DNA from: Ignavibacteriota bacterium
GTDB taxonomy: Bacteria > Bacteroidota > Ignavibacteria > SZUA-365
Direction of reading: 5' to 3'
DNA: 64,000 nt
Assembly (NCBI GenBank): GCA_016218045.1
Contig: JACRFB010000056.1
Coordinates: 1 to 64,000 of the forward strand
Shown here: one piece after another, positions 37,249 through 45,564 of the stretch
Position numbering within the stretch: the first letter of the stretch is position 1
How the letters are laid out: each line of letters opens with the position of its first letter
Program-made: the position numbers and the translations under genes
The notes under the pieces: model-generated
The model's input: the letters and a program-made list of their open reading frames with translations, nothing else
Told to the model about the DNA's origin: nothing
Databases searched by the model: none

Positions 37249-37690
37249 TACCTCTCACCCGGTGGCATGCCGCGTGCGTCCGCGTTTCACGGCGGATGCA
37301 TCACATAGCGTACGCTGTATTGTCCCGGGAGACGATGCGGCGGGTGGCACTTGACATTTCGACCGTTCTTCGATAGTTTCCTGTGTAACGTTTATTGAAT
37401 GGTTCGGATAGAAAAATCCGATATCGAACCCTGACGGTGCTGCGGGCGTGGTATTTGGAAGCAGGAACCCCGCCTGCTTTCTCCGGGAATGCCCAACCTG
37501 CACCCCCACTCCGCTTTCAGCGCGGCATACGGATGTCGCACACGAAGCGGTGTCAGCCCTGGAGAGACGATGTACGCACATACCGGCGATACCACGGTAT
37601 CCCTTCTATTGCAGTACCTGCCCGCGGGTGTGGTGGTTCGCGCACCTTTCGTACAAATCCTCTCGCGCGGATAGTCACCTCCTTTCCTGA
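37249..37690. other. Non-coding or decayed region
   Basis: About 440 bases with no supported gene. A weak inverted repeat (GGTTCG ... CGAACC, 37401-37430) surrounds a purine-rich loop. Short open frames with no motif are ignored. Confidence 0.4.
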
Positions 37691-37694
37691 ATGA

Positions 37695-37811
37695 CGCGTT
37701 GTGGAGGTGAACTCCGCGTACTGTACCATGATGGGATATCAACGCGACAAACTGATCGGCCATACACCGCGCGAACTGGAATTCTGGGCGGATCCGCGCG
37801 CGAGGACGGCC
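37695..37811 (+). pseudogene. PAS domain remnant
   Basis: One frame translates to VEVNSAYCTMMGYQRDKLIG and then HTPRELEFWADPRAR. This matches the start of PAS sensor domains (VN-x-A-F-C-x-x-x-G-Y-x-x-x-x-L-I-G). It is preceded by an in-frame stop at 37692 and the similarity switches frame after the fragment. It looks like a broken piece of a sensor kinase or GGDEF protein just before the oxidoreductase gene. Confidence 0.6.
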
Positions 37812-37861
37812 GCTTCATCCGCTTCAACAACGTCACATCCTCAGGAATCCGGCGGCACGAT

Positions 37862-38839
37862 ATGCTCGAAGAAAAGATCACTACGGACGTCCTTGTCGTG
37901 GGCGCAGGCATCGCCGGACTGACGGCCGCAACACTCCTGCACGAGCGTGGACTTGCGGTGCTCATAGCGGACAAGGCAAGGGGCGTGGGCGGGCGTATGT
38001 CCACCCGGCGTCTCGGCGGCGCGATATTCGACCACGGGGCCCAGGTGCTCTCCGCCACGGGAAGCGAATTTTCCACCGCCCTGCGCGCCTGGTCGCGCCT
38101 GGGGTTGCTGGACGAATGGTTCACCGACACACGCGAGGATGTCACATGCTGGCGCGGAGTGCCGGCAATGACGGCCGTGCCGAAACATCTCGCGGAACAT
38201 CTCGACCTGCTGCTCGAAACAAAAGTGGTCGCGCTGCACAACGCAGCCGGCGGCTGGTCCGCGGAAACGGCGGACGGCCGGTCTCTGCACGCGAAGGCGG
38301 TGCTGCTCACCACCCCCGTGCCGCAGGCCCTCGAACTTCTTGCGGCAGGCACGTGCGACGTATCCGCGGCCGACCGCGCCGCGCTCGACGCGGTGCGCTA
38401 CGAGTGTTGTATCGCCGTCATGGCGGTGTTGCGCGACGTGTCGCGCATTCCCGCGCCGGGCTTTCTCGTGCCGGACAGGTGTCCCGTCTCGTGGATCGCC
38501 GACAATCAGCAGAAGGGTATTTCAGACGTGCCCGGCATCACTGTGCACGCAACCCCCGAGTTCAGCCGCGACTGTTGGGGGGAGGACCGCCGCGAAATCG
38601 GCCGCGCACTGCTCGAGCATTGCGCGCCCTGGATCGGATCCGAGAGTGAGGAGTTCCAGGTGCACGGCTGGCTCTACAGCAAACCGACACATTTCTCCGA
38701 CGGCGCTTTCCGTGTGCTGCACACGTCGCCGCCTCTGCTGATCGCGGGCGACGCCTTCGGCGGACCACACGTCGAGGGCGCGGCATTCTCCGGCCGCAGC
38801 GCCGCGGGCGCCCTTGTCCCGCTGCTGCACACACACTGA
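37862..38839 (+). CDS. FAD-dependent oxidoreductase (renalase/amine-oxidase-like)
   Basis: This is a protein of about 325 residues from ATG 37862. VLVVGAGIAGLTAATLLHERG is the FAD dinucleotide loop and GVGGRMSTRRLGGAIFDHG the second conserved FAD region. The C-terminus has LLIAGDAFGGPHVEGAA, the family's FAD-binding end. It resembles renalase-like NAD(P)H/FAD oxidoreductases. The substrate is unknown. It is 30 bases from the methyltransferase gene. Confidence 0.82.
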   Translation: MLEEKITTDVLVVGAGIAGLTAATLLHERGLAVLIADKARGVGGRMSTRRLGGAIFDHGAQVLSATGSEFSTALRAWSRLGLLDEWFTDTREDVTCWRGVPAMTAVPKHLAEHLDLLLETKVVALHNAAGGWSAETADGRSLHAKAVLLTTPVPQALELLAAGTCDVSAADRAALDAVRYECCIAVMAVLRDVSRIPAPGFLVPDRCPVSWIADNQQKGISDVPGITVHATPEFSRDCWGEDRREIGRALLEHCAPWIGSESEEFQVHGWLYSKPTHFSDGAFRVLHTSPPLLIAGDAFGGPHVEGAAFSGRSAAGALVPLLHTH

Positions 38840-38868
38840 ACACCGTCACCATTTCACAGAGAACTCCC

Positions 38869-39696
38869 ATGAACGATACACTGTCGCTGCTGCGGAAGCC
38901 CGAGTTCCCGCGATCGAACACCTACGATCCGCAATGGATGCTCGAGAATCAGATGGGGCCGAATGCCGTGTGGCTCTGCGAATGGCTCACGGAAGCCATG
39001 CACCTCGAGCCGGGCATGCGCCTGCTCGATCTGGGCTGTGGCAAGGCGCTGAGCAGCATCTTCCTCGCAAAGGAATTCGGCGTGCGTGTGTGGGCGGCGG
39101 ACCTCTGGATCGCCCCCGATCACAACTGGCGGAGAGCCACGGAAGCCGGCCTTACCGACTCCGTCTATCCCCTCCGCGCCGAGGCGCACGCGCTGCCGTT
39201 TCCTCCGGACTTCTTCAACGCCGTCGTCTCGATCGACGCCTACCAATATTTCGGAACCGATCTGTTGTACCTGCAATACCTCAGCCGTTTCGTGCGCGCG
39301 GGCGGGAGCATTGGCGTGGTTGTCCCGGGTTTCATGCGGGAGATTACGGAAGTGCCCGCACATCTCGCGACTCCCCAGTCGAACGGGAAGGTGTTTTGGG
39401 AGGACGATCTCTGGAGTTTCCGCACGGCCGCTCAGTGGCGCGCGATCTGGGAACGCAGCGCAGGCGTACATTCTGTGCGTGTCGACACACTCCCGGACGG
39501 ATGGAGGCACTGGAGCGATTTTGAACGCGCCCTCGAACGCAGTGGTAAAAGTGTGTTCCCTTCCGATGCCGAAGCACTGGAAGCGGACGCGGGGCAGACC
39601 ATCGGATTTCATCGCGCAGTGGCGATACGCGCCGACAAGGCGGGCATGAATCTCTACGACACGTCCATCGGTCTGACGGTGGGTGTGGATACGTGA
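38869..39696 (+). CDS. SAM-dependent methyltransferase (class I)
   Basis: This is a 275-residue protein. MRLLDLGCGKALSSIFLAKE is motif I and AVVSIDAYQYFG the acidic post-motif strand. It has no transmembrane segment. Similar proteins are often annotated as small-molecule or cyclopropane-type methyltransferases. The substrate is unknown. It follows the oxidoreductase gene with a purine-rich site upstream (AGAGAACTCCC). Confidence 0.78.
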   Translation: MNDTLSLLRKPEFPRSNTYDPQWMLENQMGPNAVWLCEWLTEAMHLEPGMRLLDLGCGKALSSIFLAKEFGVRVWAADLWIAPDHNWRRATEAGLTDSVYPLRAEAHALPFPPDFFNAVVSIDAYQYFGTDLLYLQYLSRFVRAGGSIGVVVPGFMREITEVPAHLATPQSNGKVFWEDDLWSFRTAAQWRAIWERSAGVHSVRVDTLPDGWRHWSDFERALERSGKSVFPSDAEALEADAGQTIGFHRAVAIRADKAGMNLYDTSIGLTVGVDT

Positions 39697-39792
39697 CCGG
39701 GTGAGCATGGCGGCGCGGGTATTTGACGTGTGACGGGTTGCGCCGTATGTTAATCGACAATCCCTCTCTCGTCACCTGATGAAAGCTGCACT

Positions 39793-40239
39793 ATGCACAC
39801 ATTAGAATTTACGGTGCTCATCGACGCGTCCCCGTCCACCGTGTGGAATACGATGCTGCAGGACAAGACGTACCGCCTGTGGACAGCCGCATTTACTGAA
39901 GGATCGCACTATGTCGGTTCGTGGGAACAGGGGGCCCGGATTCAATTTCTGGATCCGAAGGGCGGTGGCATGACGGCCGTCATCGCCGAGAACCGGCCAT
40001 ATGAATACATCTCGATCAAAATGCTCGGATATATCGAAAACGGGGTGGAGGATACGGAAAGCGAGGCCATCCGCGCCTGGGCGCCCGCCTACGAAAACTA
40101 TACATTCACTCCGCGGGGCGCATCGACCGAACTGCGTATCGACGTGCAGGTCACGCCGGATTTTGTCGATTACATGCAGGACACCTACCCGCGCGCGTTG
40201 GAAATTCTCAAATCCCTCTGTGAACAGTCCGGCTCGTGA
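39793..40239 (+). CDS. SRPBCC-family (START-like) protein
   Basis: This is a 148-residue protein with FTVLIDASPSTVWNTMLQDK at the start and a beta/helix pattern ending in a long C-terminal helix. This is typical of SRPBCC/AHA1-like ligand-binding proteins. Ligand unknown. Confidence 0.78.
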   Translation: MHTLEFTVLIDASPSTVWNTMLQDKTYRLWTAAFTEGSHYVGSWEQGARIQFLDPKGGGMTAVIAENRPYEYISIKMLGYIENGVEDTESEAIRAWAPAYENYTFTPRGASTELRIDVQVTPDFVDYMQDTYPRALEILKSLCEQSGS

Positions 40240-40267
40240 CACGCGGCCGCCGCATCCATTGTATACA

Positions 40268-41080
40268 ATGAAATCTCGGGTGTTATATATTTTTATGCTG
40301 TGTCTCGCCGCGGCTCCGGCCATGTCGCAGCGTGTCGCGACACGGGACGAGTGGAAACGGTTTTTCGCGGACGAGGGCGTGGAAGGCACCGTGGTCGTCG
40401 TCGACATGCGGGTGGATTCACAATGGGTGTACAATACCGACCGCGCGCGCGAACGATTCTCGCCGGCGTCCACCTTCAAGGTGCCGCACGCGCTGTTTGC
40501 GCTCGACGCGGGTGTGGTGAAGAATGAATTCCAGCGCTTCCGCTGGGACGGACAACGACGCGCCATCGAGGCATGGAACGCCGATCAGGATCTTCGTTCC
40601 TCGATGCGGCACTCCGTCGTGTGGCTGTATCAGCAGTGGGCGCGGGCCATAGGCGCACAGGCCGAGACCCGGTACCTCCGTGCCATCAAGTACGGAAACA
40701 TGTCGGCCCAGGGCGCGGTGGATCTGTTCTGGCTGAACGGCACGCTGCGCATTTCCGCGCTCGAGCAGGTGGATTTTCTGCGCCGGTTATATACAAACGC
40801 GCTCCCGTTCCGCGTCGAGCATCAGCGTCTGGTGAAGGATGTGATGCTCATCGAGGCGGGCCGCGACTGGCGCCTGCGCGCCAAAACCGGCTGGCAGTCG
40901 CGTCTCGATACACACGTCGGCTGGTGGGTCGGATGGGTGGAGTGGCCCGAAGGCCCCGTGTTTTTTGCGTTGAACATCGACATGCCGCGCGGCGGCGACG
41001 ACACGCCGAAACGTGAATCCATCGGCCGCGCGATACTCCGCTCCATCAAGGCGCTTCCCGACGTCGCTCCGGGAAAATAA
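40268..41080 (+). CDS. Class D (OXA-like) beta-lactamase
   Basis: This is a protein of about 270 residues with a signal peptide (hydrophobic residues 5-19, cleavage after AMS). All class D motifs are present in order: PASTFKVPHAL (Ser68, Lys71), HSVVW (Ser116-x-Val), YGN (Tyr142-Asn144) and KTGW (Lys206-Gly208). Trp and Leu near the active site (WLYQQW) are also typical. It would hydrolyse beta-lactams in the periplasm. No resistance-element context (IS, integron) is visible, so it is probably a chromosomal gene of the lineage. Confidence 0.88.
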   Translation: MKSRVLYIFMLCLAAAPAMSQRVATRDEWKRFFADEGVEGTVVVVDMRVDSQWVYNTDRARERFSPASTFKVPHALFALDAGVVKNEFQRFRWDGQRRAIEAWNADQDLRSSMRHSVVWLYQQWARAIGAQAETRYLRAIKYGNMSAQGAVDLFWLNGTLRISALEQVDFLRRLYTNALPFRVEHQRLVKDVMLIEAGRDWRLRAKTGWQSRLDTHVGWWVGWVEWPEGPVFFALNIDMPRGGDDTPKRESIGRAILRSIKALPDVAPGK

Positions 41081-41151
41081 ATCCTGTCGTCGGACCCTTC
41101 CTCCGCGCGACCATTGACCAACACGATGCACACCATAATCGGAGACATGGC

Positions 41152-41562
41152 ATGAACAGAGTTGTTCACTTCGAAATTCACGCGGCCGACCCCGGGCGCG
41201 CCGCCGCATTTTACAGCGCGGTGTTCGGCTGGGATATTCACGAGTGGGTGGTGCCCGGCGTGGAAATGCCGGAGGAAAACCGCTACTGGATACTGAACAC
41301 CGGGGCCGACGGCGTGCCGGGTATTCACGGCGGCATGGTGATACGCCGCGGCGCCGCGCCGGTCGAGGGCCAGGCCGTCAACGCGTTTGTGTGCACGATG
41401 GACGTGGAGTCGCTCGACGCCAGTCTTGAAACGGCCCTGCAGGCGGGCGCAACACTCGCGGTTCCGAAAATGCCCATTTTTGGTGTGGGCTGGCTGGCCT
41501 ACTGCAAGGACACCGAGGGTAACATCTTCGGCATGATGCAGAACGACTCGAACGCGAAGTAG
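41152..41562 (+). CDS. VOC family (glyoxalase-like) protein
   Basis: This is a 136-residue protein. VVHFEIHAADPGRAAAFYSAVFGWDI begins the first beta-alpha-beta-beta-beta module and GNIFGMMQ ends the second. Metal-ligand residues His and Glu are in place. It could be a glyoxalase, dioxygenase or resistance protein; the function is not resolved. Confidence 0.82.
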   Translation: MNRVVHFEIHAADPGRAAAFYSAVFGWDIHEWVVPGVEMPEENRYWILNTGADGVPGIHGGMVIRRGAAPVEGQAVNAFVCTMDVESLDASLETALQAGATLAVPKMPIFGVGWLAYCKDTEGNIFGMMQNDSNAK

Positions 41563-41579
41563 TCGGCGCGCGCGGTGTT

Positions 41580-43451
41580 TTATCCGCGCAGCAGCACCAT
41601 CAGTATCGACACGTCGGCGGCGCTGACACCCGAGATGCGCGACGCCTGTCCGATGGATGCGGGGCGGACGCGCATCAGCTTCGCCCTGCCTTCCGTCGAG
41701 AGCGAGTGTACGCGCCGGTAGTCGAAGTCCGCCGGTATGCGCTGCTGTTCTGCATTGAGGAATTTCTCGACATCGATGCGCTGCCGCTCGATGTAACCGG
41801 CGTATTTGGTTTCGATCTCTATCTGCGCGGCTATGGCGGGATCCGCCACGGCGGGCGCAAAATCGGGGTCGGACGAAAAACCATCGATGCGGAAAAAATC
41901 GTGGGCGCGCACCTCGTCGCGCCGCAGAATTTTTGCGGCGAAATCGCTCTGCGGCAGCGGCGTCGAGCCGATGGATTCGAGGTAGGGATTGATACGCGCG
42001 GGGGAGACGGTTCGTTTTTCCAGTATCGGCAGAATGCGCCGCACGGCCGCGTCGCGCTCGCGCATCGCCTCATACACCGCGTCGGGGATCAGTCCCAACG
42101 CGTGGCCGTAGCCCATGAGCCGCCTGTCGGCATTGTCCTGCCGCAGCAGGAGGCGGTACTCCGCGCGGGAGGTGAACATGCGGTACGGCTCCTCGGTGCC
42201 CTTGTTGACGAGGTCGTCGATCAACACGCCGATGTAGGCCTCGGCGCGTGTGAGCACGAAGGGCGCTTCGCCACGCACACGGCGCGCCGCATTGATGCCC
42301 GCGATCAGGCCCTGCGCCGCGGCCTCCTCGTAGCCCGACGTGCCGTTGATCTGCCCCGCGTGAAACAAGCCCGACACGGCCTTGGTCTCGAGTGTGAGAT
42401 GAAGCTGATGCGGCGGGAAATAGTCGTATTCGACGGCGTATCCGGGCCGCAGCATTTCCACGGTCCGCATGCCCGGCACGGTGCGTAATGCGCGGACCTG
42501 CACGTCCGCCGGCAGACTCGACGAGAAACCGTTCACGTACACCACGTCGGACTCGCGCCCCTCGGGCTCGAGAAAAAGATGATGGCTGTCGCGCTCGGAA
42601 AATCGGACGATCTTGTCCTCTATGCTGGGGCAGTAGCGCGGACCCACTCCCTGAATACGCCCGGTGAACATCGGGCTTTCATCGAACCCTTCGCGCATCA
42701 CGGCATGTGTGGATTCGTTCGTGCGTGTGATCCAGCACGGGACCTGTTCCAGCACGGGAGGGGGCGACTGGAAACTGAGCGGCAGCGGCGGCTCGTCGCC
42801 CGGGGCGAGGGTCGTTTCGTCGAGGTCGAGACTGTGCAGCGCGACACGCGGCGGTGTGCCGGTTTTGAGCCGTCCCGTCTCGAAGCCCAACGCGAGCAGG
42901 GTTTCGGTGATGCCCGTTGCGGGGCGCTCGCCGAAGCGGCCGCCCTCCGTGCGCGCGAGTCCGGTGTACATGGCCGCATTGAGGAAGGTGCCCGCGCAGA
43001 GCACGATGGCGCGGCAGGGCAGCTCGCGTCCGGAGGCGGTTGTGACGCCGGATACGGTGTTGTTCTCGAGGTGCAGCAGGCGCACGGAATCCTCGATGAC
43101 GTCGAGTCCGGGCTGCGCGGATACGCGGCGCTGCGCCTCGAGCGCGTAGAGTTCTCGATCGTTCTGCGTGCGCGGCGACCAGACGGCCGGGCCCTTCGAG
43201 CGGTTGAGCATTTTAAACTGTATCGCCGTCGCGTCGGCGATCTTCGCCATCTCTCCGCCCAGCGCGTCGATCTCGCGCACGAGATGTCCCTTTGCCGTCC
43301 CGCCAATCGCCGGATTACACGACATGCGGCCTATCGCCGCGGCCTCCATCGAAATCAGCGCCGTCCTGCAGCCCATGCGCGCCGCAGCCAGCCCGGCTTC
43401 GATGCCGGCATGGCCGCCGCCGATGACGAGGATGTCGTAAGATGAAGACAT
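41580..43451 (-). CDS. mnmG: tRNA 5-carboxymethylaminomethyluridine synthase subunit MnmG (GidA)
   Basis: This is a 623-residue protein. [19 protein letters not shown] is the FAD loop. [22 protein letters not shown] and [12 protein letters not shown]-like sequence ([12 protein letters not shown]) are signature stretches, and the C-terminus carries the helical MnmE-binding region. With MnmE it forms the C5 modification of wobble uridine in tRNA. The length is standard. The start is directly followed upstream by a heptad array that lies in its 5' leader. Confidence 0.93.
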   Translation of the reverse strand: MSSSYDILVIGGGHAGIEAGLAAARMGCRTALISMEAAAIGRMSCNPAIGGTAKGHLVREIDALGGEMAKIADATAIQFKMLNRSKGPAVWSPRTQNDRELYALEAQRRVSAQPGLDVIEDSVRLLHLENNTVSGVTTASGRELPCRAIVLCAGTFLNAAMYTGLARTEGGRFGERPATGITETLLALGFETGRLKTGTPPRVALHSLDLDETTLAPGDEPPLPLSFQSPPPVLEQVPCWITRTNESTHAVMREGFDESPMFTGRIQGVGPRYCPSIEDKIVRFSERDSHHLFLEPEGRESDVVYVNGFSSSLPADVQVRALRTVPGMRTVEMLRPGYAVEYDYFPPHQLHLTLETKAVSGLFHAGQINGTSGYEEAAAQGLIAGINAARRVRGEAPFVLTRAEAYIGVLIDDLVNKGTEEPYRMFTSRAEYRLLLRQDNADRRLMGYGHALGLIPDAVYEAMRERDAAVRRILPILEKRTVSPARINPYLESIGSTPLPQSDFAAKILRRDEVRAHDFFRIDGFSSDPDFAPAVADPAIAAQIEIETKYAGYIERQRIDVEKFLNAEQQRIPADFDYRRVHSLSTEGRAKLMRVRPASIGQASRISGVSAADVSILMVLLRG

Positions 43452-43460
43452 GAGGAGGGA

Positions 43461-43517
43461 GGAACTGGGATCTGGGAGTTAGGAGTTAGGATATGGGAAC
43501 CGGGAGTAAGGGGCTGT
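43461..43517. repeat. Heptad array (GGAGTTA family) in mnmG leader
   Basis: Eight units such as GGAACTG, GGATCTG, GGAGTTA, GGAGTTA, GGATATG and GGAGTAA run with a 7-bp period. The array begins ten bases upstream of the mnmG start, so it would be inside the mRNA leader unless the transcript starts within it. Confidence 0.85.
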
Positions 43518-43754
43518 CTGGGATGGACCGCGTAGGTGATCGTCCATAATCTAACACCAAAGCTGCGATTTTTGATCCGAATTTCGAGACAGAGAATCTC
43601 GCGCGGCGATGCGCTGTCACGATGACCGTTGTTCCGGAATGGCGACCGATTCTTGCCCTCTTGCGATGAAACATTTCCCACCCGTGCCCCGTCTAACCCA
43701 AGACTTCAGCACCTAGGGAGGAACACCCCCTCACATTATCTCACCGTCGATCAG

Positions 43755-43788
43755 GAATGGCAGAAGCGTCAGCGGCTGCCATTTTTTT
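43755..43788 (+). terminator. Orphan plus-strand intrinsic terminator
   Basis: AATGGCAG and CTGCCATT form an 8-bp stem with a 12-base loop, followed by TTTTT. It faces plus-strand transcription although both flanking genes are on the minus strand. No plus-strand protein gene precedes it, so it may end a small RNA or antisense transcript arising between 43500 and 43750. Confidence 0.7.
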
Positions 43789-43795
43789 GTGGAAT

Positions 43796-43888
43796 GTAGC
43801 AAGGTAGCAAAGTTGAAAAGATCAAGACCTTGCTACTTTGCTACTTGTCCACTTTCAACTTTCCACCTTCCACCTTCCACCTTCCACG
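43796..43888. repeat. Inverted octads (GTAGCAAG / CTTGCTAC) and heptads (CTTCCAC)
   Basis: GTAGCAAG, GTAGCAAA units are followed, after a short centre, by CTTGCTAC, TTTGCTAC units in opposite orientation, then by a run of TTTCAAC, TTTCCAC, CTTCCAC heptads. The heptads are reverse-strand relatives of the array at 29628. The block lies just past the 3' end of the minus-strand metallo-hydrolase gene. Confidence 0.85.
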
Positions 43889-43898
43889 TGTGTACGTG

Positions 43899-45299
43899 TT
43901 ACACACTAAACCGATCCCCCGCTTCGGGTATGGTGACCGACGGGAAGCCGAGTTCGCCCACGAGGCCGTCGCGGTATTTTTCCTGCTGGTCGAGGTCGCC
44001 GTGGACGAGGAAGATGTTTGTGAGGCGTGAGCGGTCGTAGCGTGCGTGATGCGCGAGAAGCTCGGTGCGGTCGGCGTGGGCGCTGAGGGAGTTCATCACC
44101 ACCACTTCGGCGCGCAGCGAGAATTCGTCGCCGAAAATTTTCACGGAGGGGTGGCGCTCGACAATGCGCCGGCCCAGCGTGTGCTCGGCGTTGTAGCCCG
44201 TGATGAGCACGGTGTTGCGCTCGTTCTCGACGGAGTTCGCGAGATGATGCAGAATGCGTCCCGCTTCACACATGCCGGACGAGGAGATGATCATCATCGG
44301 ATCACGCGAGGCGTTTAACGCCTTCGAATCCTCGACGTGTGTGATGTAACTGAGACGGTTGAAGCCGAACGGATCCTGCCGCGTGAGCAGCGCCTCGCGC
44401 ACGTCGGGATCCATACATTCCGGATGAATGCGGAACACTTCGGTCGCGTTGCTGCTGAGCGGACTGTCCACATATATCGGGATCTCGGGAAGACGGCCCT
44501 GCAGACGCAACTGATTCAGATCGTACACCAGCTCCTGCGTGCGGCCCACGGAGAAGGCGGGCACGATGATCTTGCCGCCGCGCGCCACGGTCCGTTTGAT
44601 GACGTCCTCGAGCGTATCGAGCGCGGTGGTGTCGTCGTGATGGAAGCGGCCGCCGTAGGTGCTCTCGGTGATGAGTGTGTCCACATCCCCTGTAAAGTCG
44701 GGATCGCGGAGGATGGGGCGGTCGGGCCGGCCCAGATCGCCCGTAAAACACAGCCGCGTGGAGGATCCGTTCACGGCGATGTCGAGCACCACCTGCGCGG
44801 ATCCGAGGATGTGTCCGGCATCGTAGAACGTCACGTCCACATTCCCGGTCAGCGGTATACGGCGCCTGTATCCGACGGTCTGGAACTGCTCCATCGCCGT
44901 GATCACGTCGTCGGACGTGTACAGCGGCTCGACGGGAGGCAGGCCTTTCCGCGCGTGTTTCTTCGTGACGAACTCGGCGTCCTTCTCCTGTATGTGCGCG
45001 CTGTCGAGCAGCATGATGTTGGCAAGATCGCGCGTCGCGTGTGTCGAGACGATGGTCCCGTTGAATCCATGCCGCACCAGCATCGGAATTTTTCCGCTGT
45101 GGTCGATATGTGCGTGCGACAGCACCAGCACATCGATCTCCGCGGGATCGAAGGGAAAGGTCCGGTTCTTCTCCGCCGATTCTTCGCGGCGGCCCTGAAA
45201 GAGCCCGCAATCCAGCAGGATACGTTTCCCGTTGACCTGCACAAGGTGACAGGAACCCGTGACCGTACGCGCCGCCCCAAAAAACGAGAGATCGAACAT
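43899..45299 (-). CDS. MBL-fold metallo-hydrolase with beta-CASP domain (RNase-like)
   Basis: This is a protein of about 466 residues starting MFDLSFFGAARTVTGSCHLV. LSHAHIDHSGKIP holds the HxHxDH zinc site. The beta-CASP insertion and the C-terminal RMMBL-like part (NERNTVLITGYNAEHTLGRR) match bacterial homologues of CPSF-type RNA nucleases. It probably acts on RNA 3' or 5' ends. The upstream frame is open but lacks conservation, and the chosen ATG 45299 gives the family's N-terminus. Confidence 0.87.
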   Translation of the reverse strand: MFDLSFFGAARTVTGSCHLVQVNGKRILLDCGLFQGRREESAEKNRTFPFDPAEIDVLVLSHAHIDHSGKIPMLVRHGFNGTIVSTHATRDLANIMLLDSAHIQEKDAEFVTKKHARKGLPPVEPLYTSDDVITAMEQFQTVGYRRRIPLTGNVDVTFYDAGHILGSAQVVLDIAVNGSSTRLCFTGDLGRPDRPILRDPDFTGDVDTLITESTYGGRFHHDDTTALDTLEDVIKRTVARGGKIIVPAFSVGRTQELVYDLNQLRLQGRLPEIPIYVDSPLSSNATEVFRIHPECMDPDVREALLTRQDPFGFNRLSYITHVEDSKALNASRDPMMIISSSGMCEAGRILHHLANSVENERNTVLITGYNAEHTLGRRIVERHPSVKIFGDEFSLRAEVVVMNSLSAHADRTELLAHHARYDRSRLTNIFLVHGDLDQQEKYRDGLVGELGFPSVTIPEAGDRFSV

Positions 45300-45564
45300 G
45301 ATGCCTTCCGTGAAATGATGGACAGATTCACCAATGATACAAAAATCGGCGCACAACCCTGAAGCATACGCCGCGTTCCGCTCCGGCACAGATTGGCTTC
45401 GCCCTAAACGCACGCGCGGGGATAGATCGGCCGACGACCTGCGGCGGGAAAACGATGACGGGCCGGACAGCACTGCCGCCAGGCCCGTTTCGTGGTATTG
45501 TGCAAGAGTGAAGTGTTCGCGCCGGAGACACGGCCTGCGTGATCCGGACGCGGACGCCGCGGGA

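Noticed and set aside
37675-37686. TCACCTCCTTTC, identical to the 3' end region of 16S rRNA
   Set aside because: The bases upstream do not match 16S rRNA, so this is a short chance match and not an rRNA fragment.
43640-43790. 6S, SRP or tmRNA gene on either strand
   Set aside because: Some short stretches look similar (for example TTGGGTTAGACGGGGC on the minus strand), but the overall fold and the known cores were not recognisable by eye. It is kept only as an unassigned small-RNA candidate.
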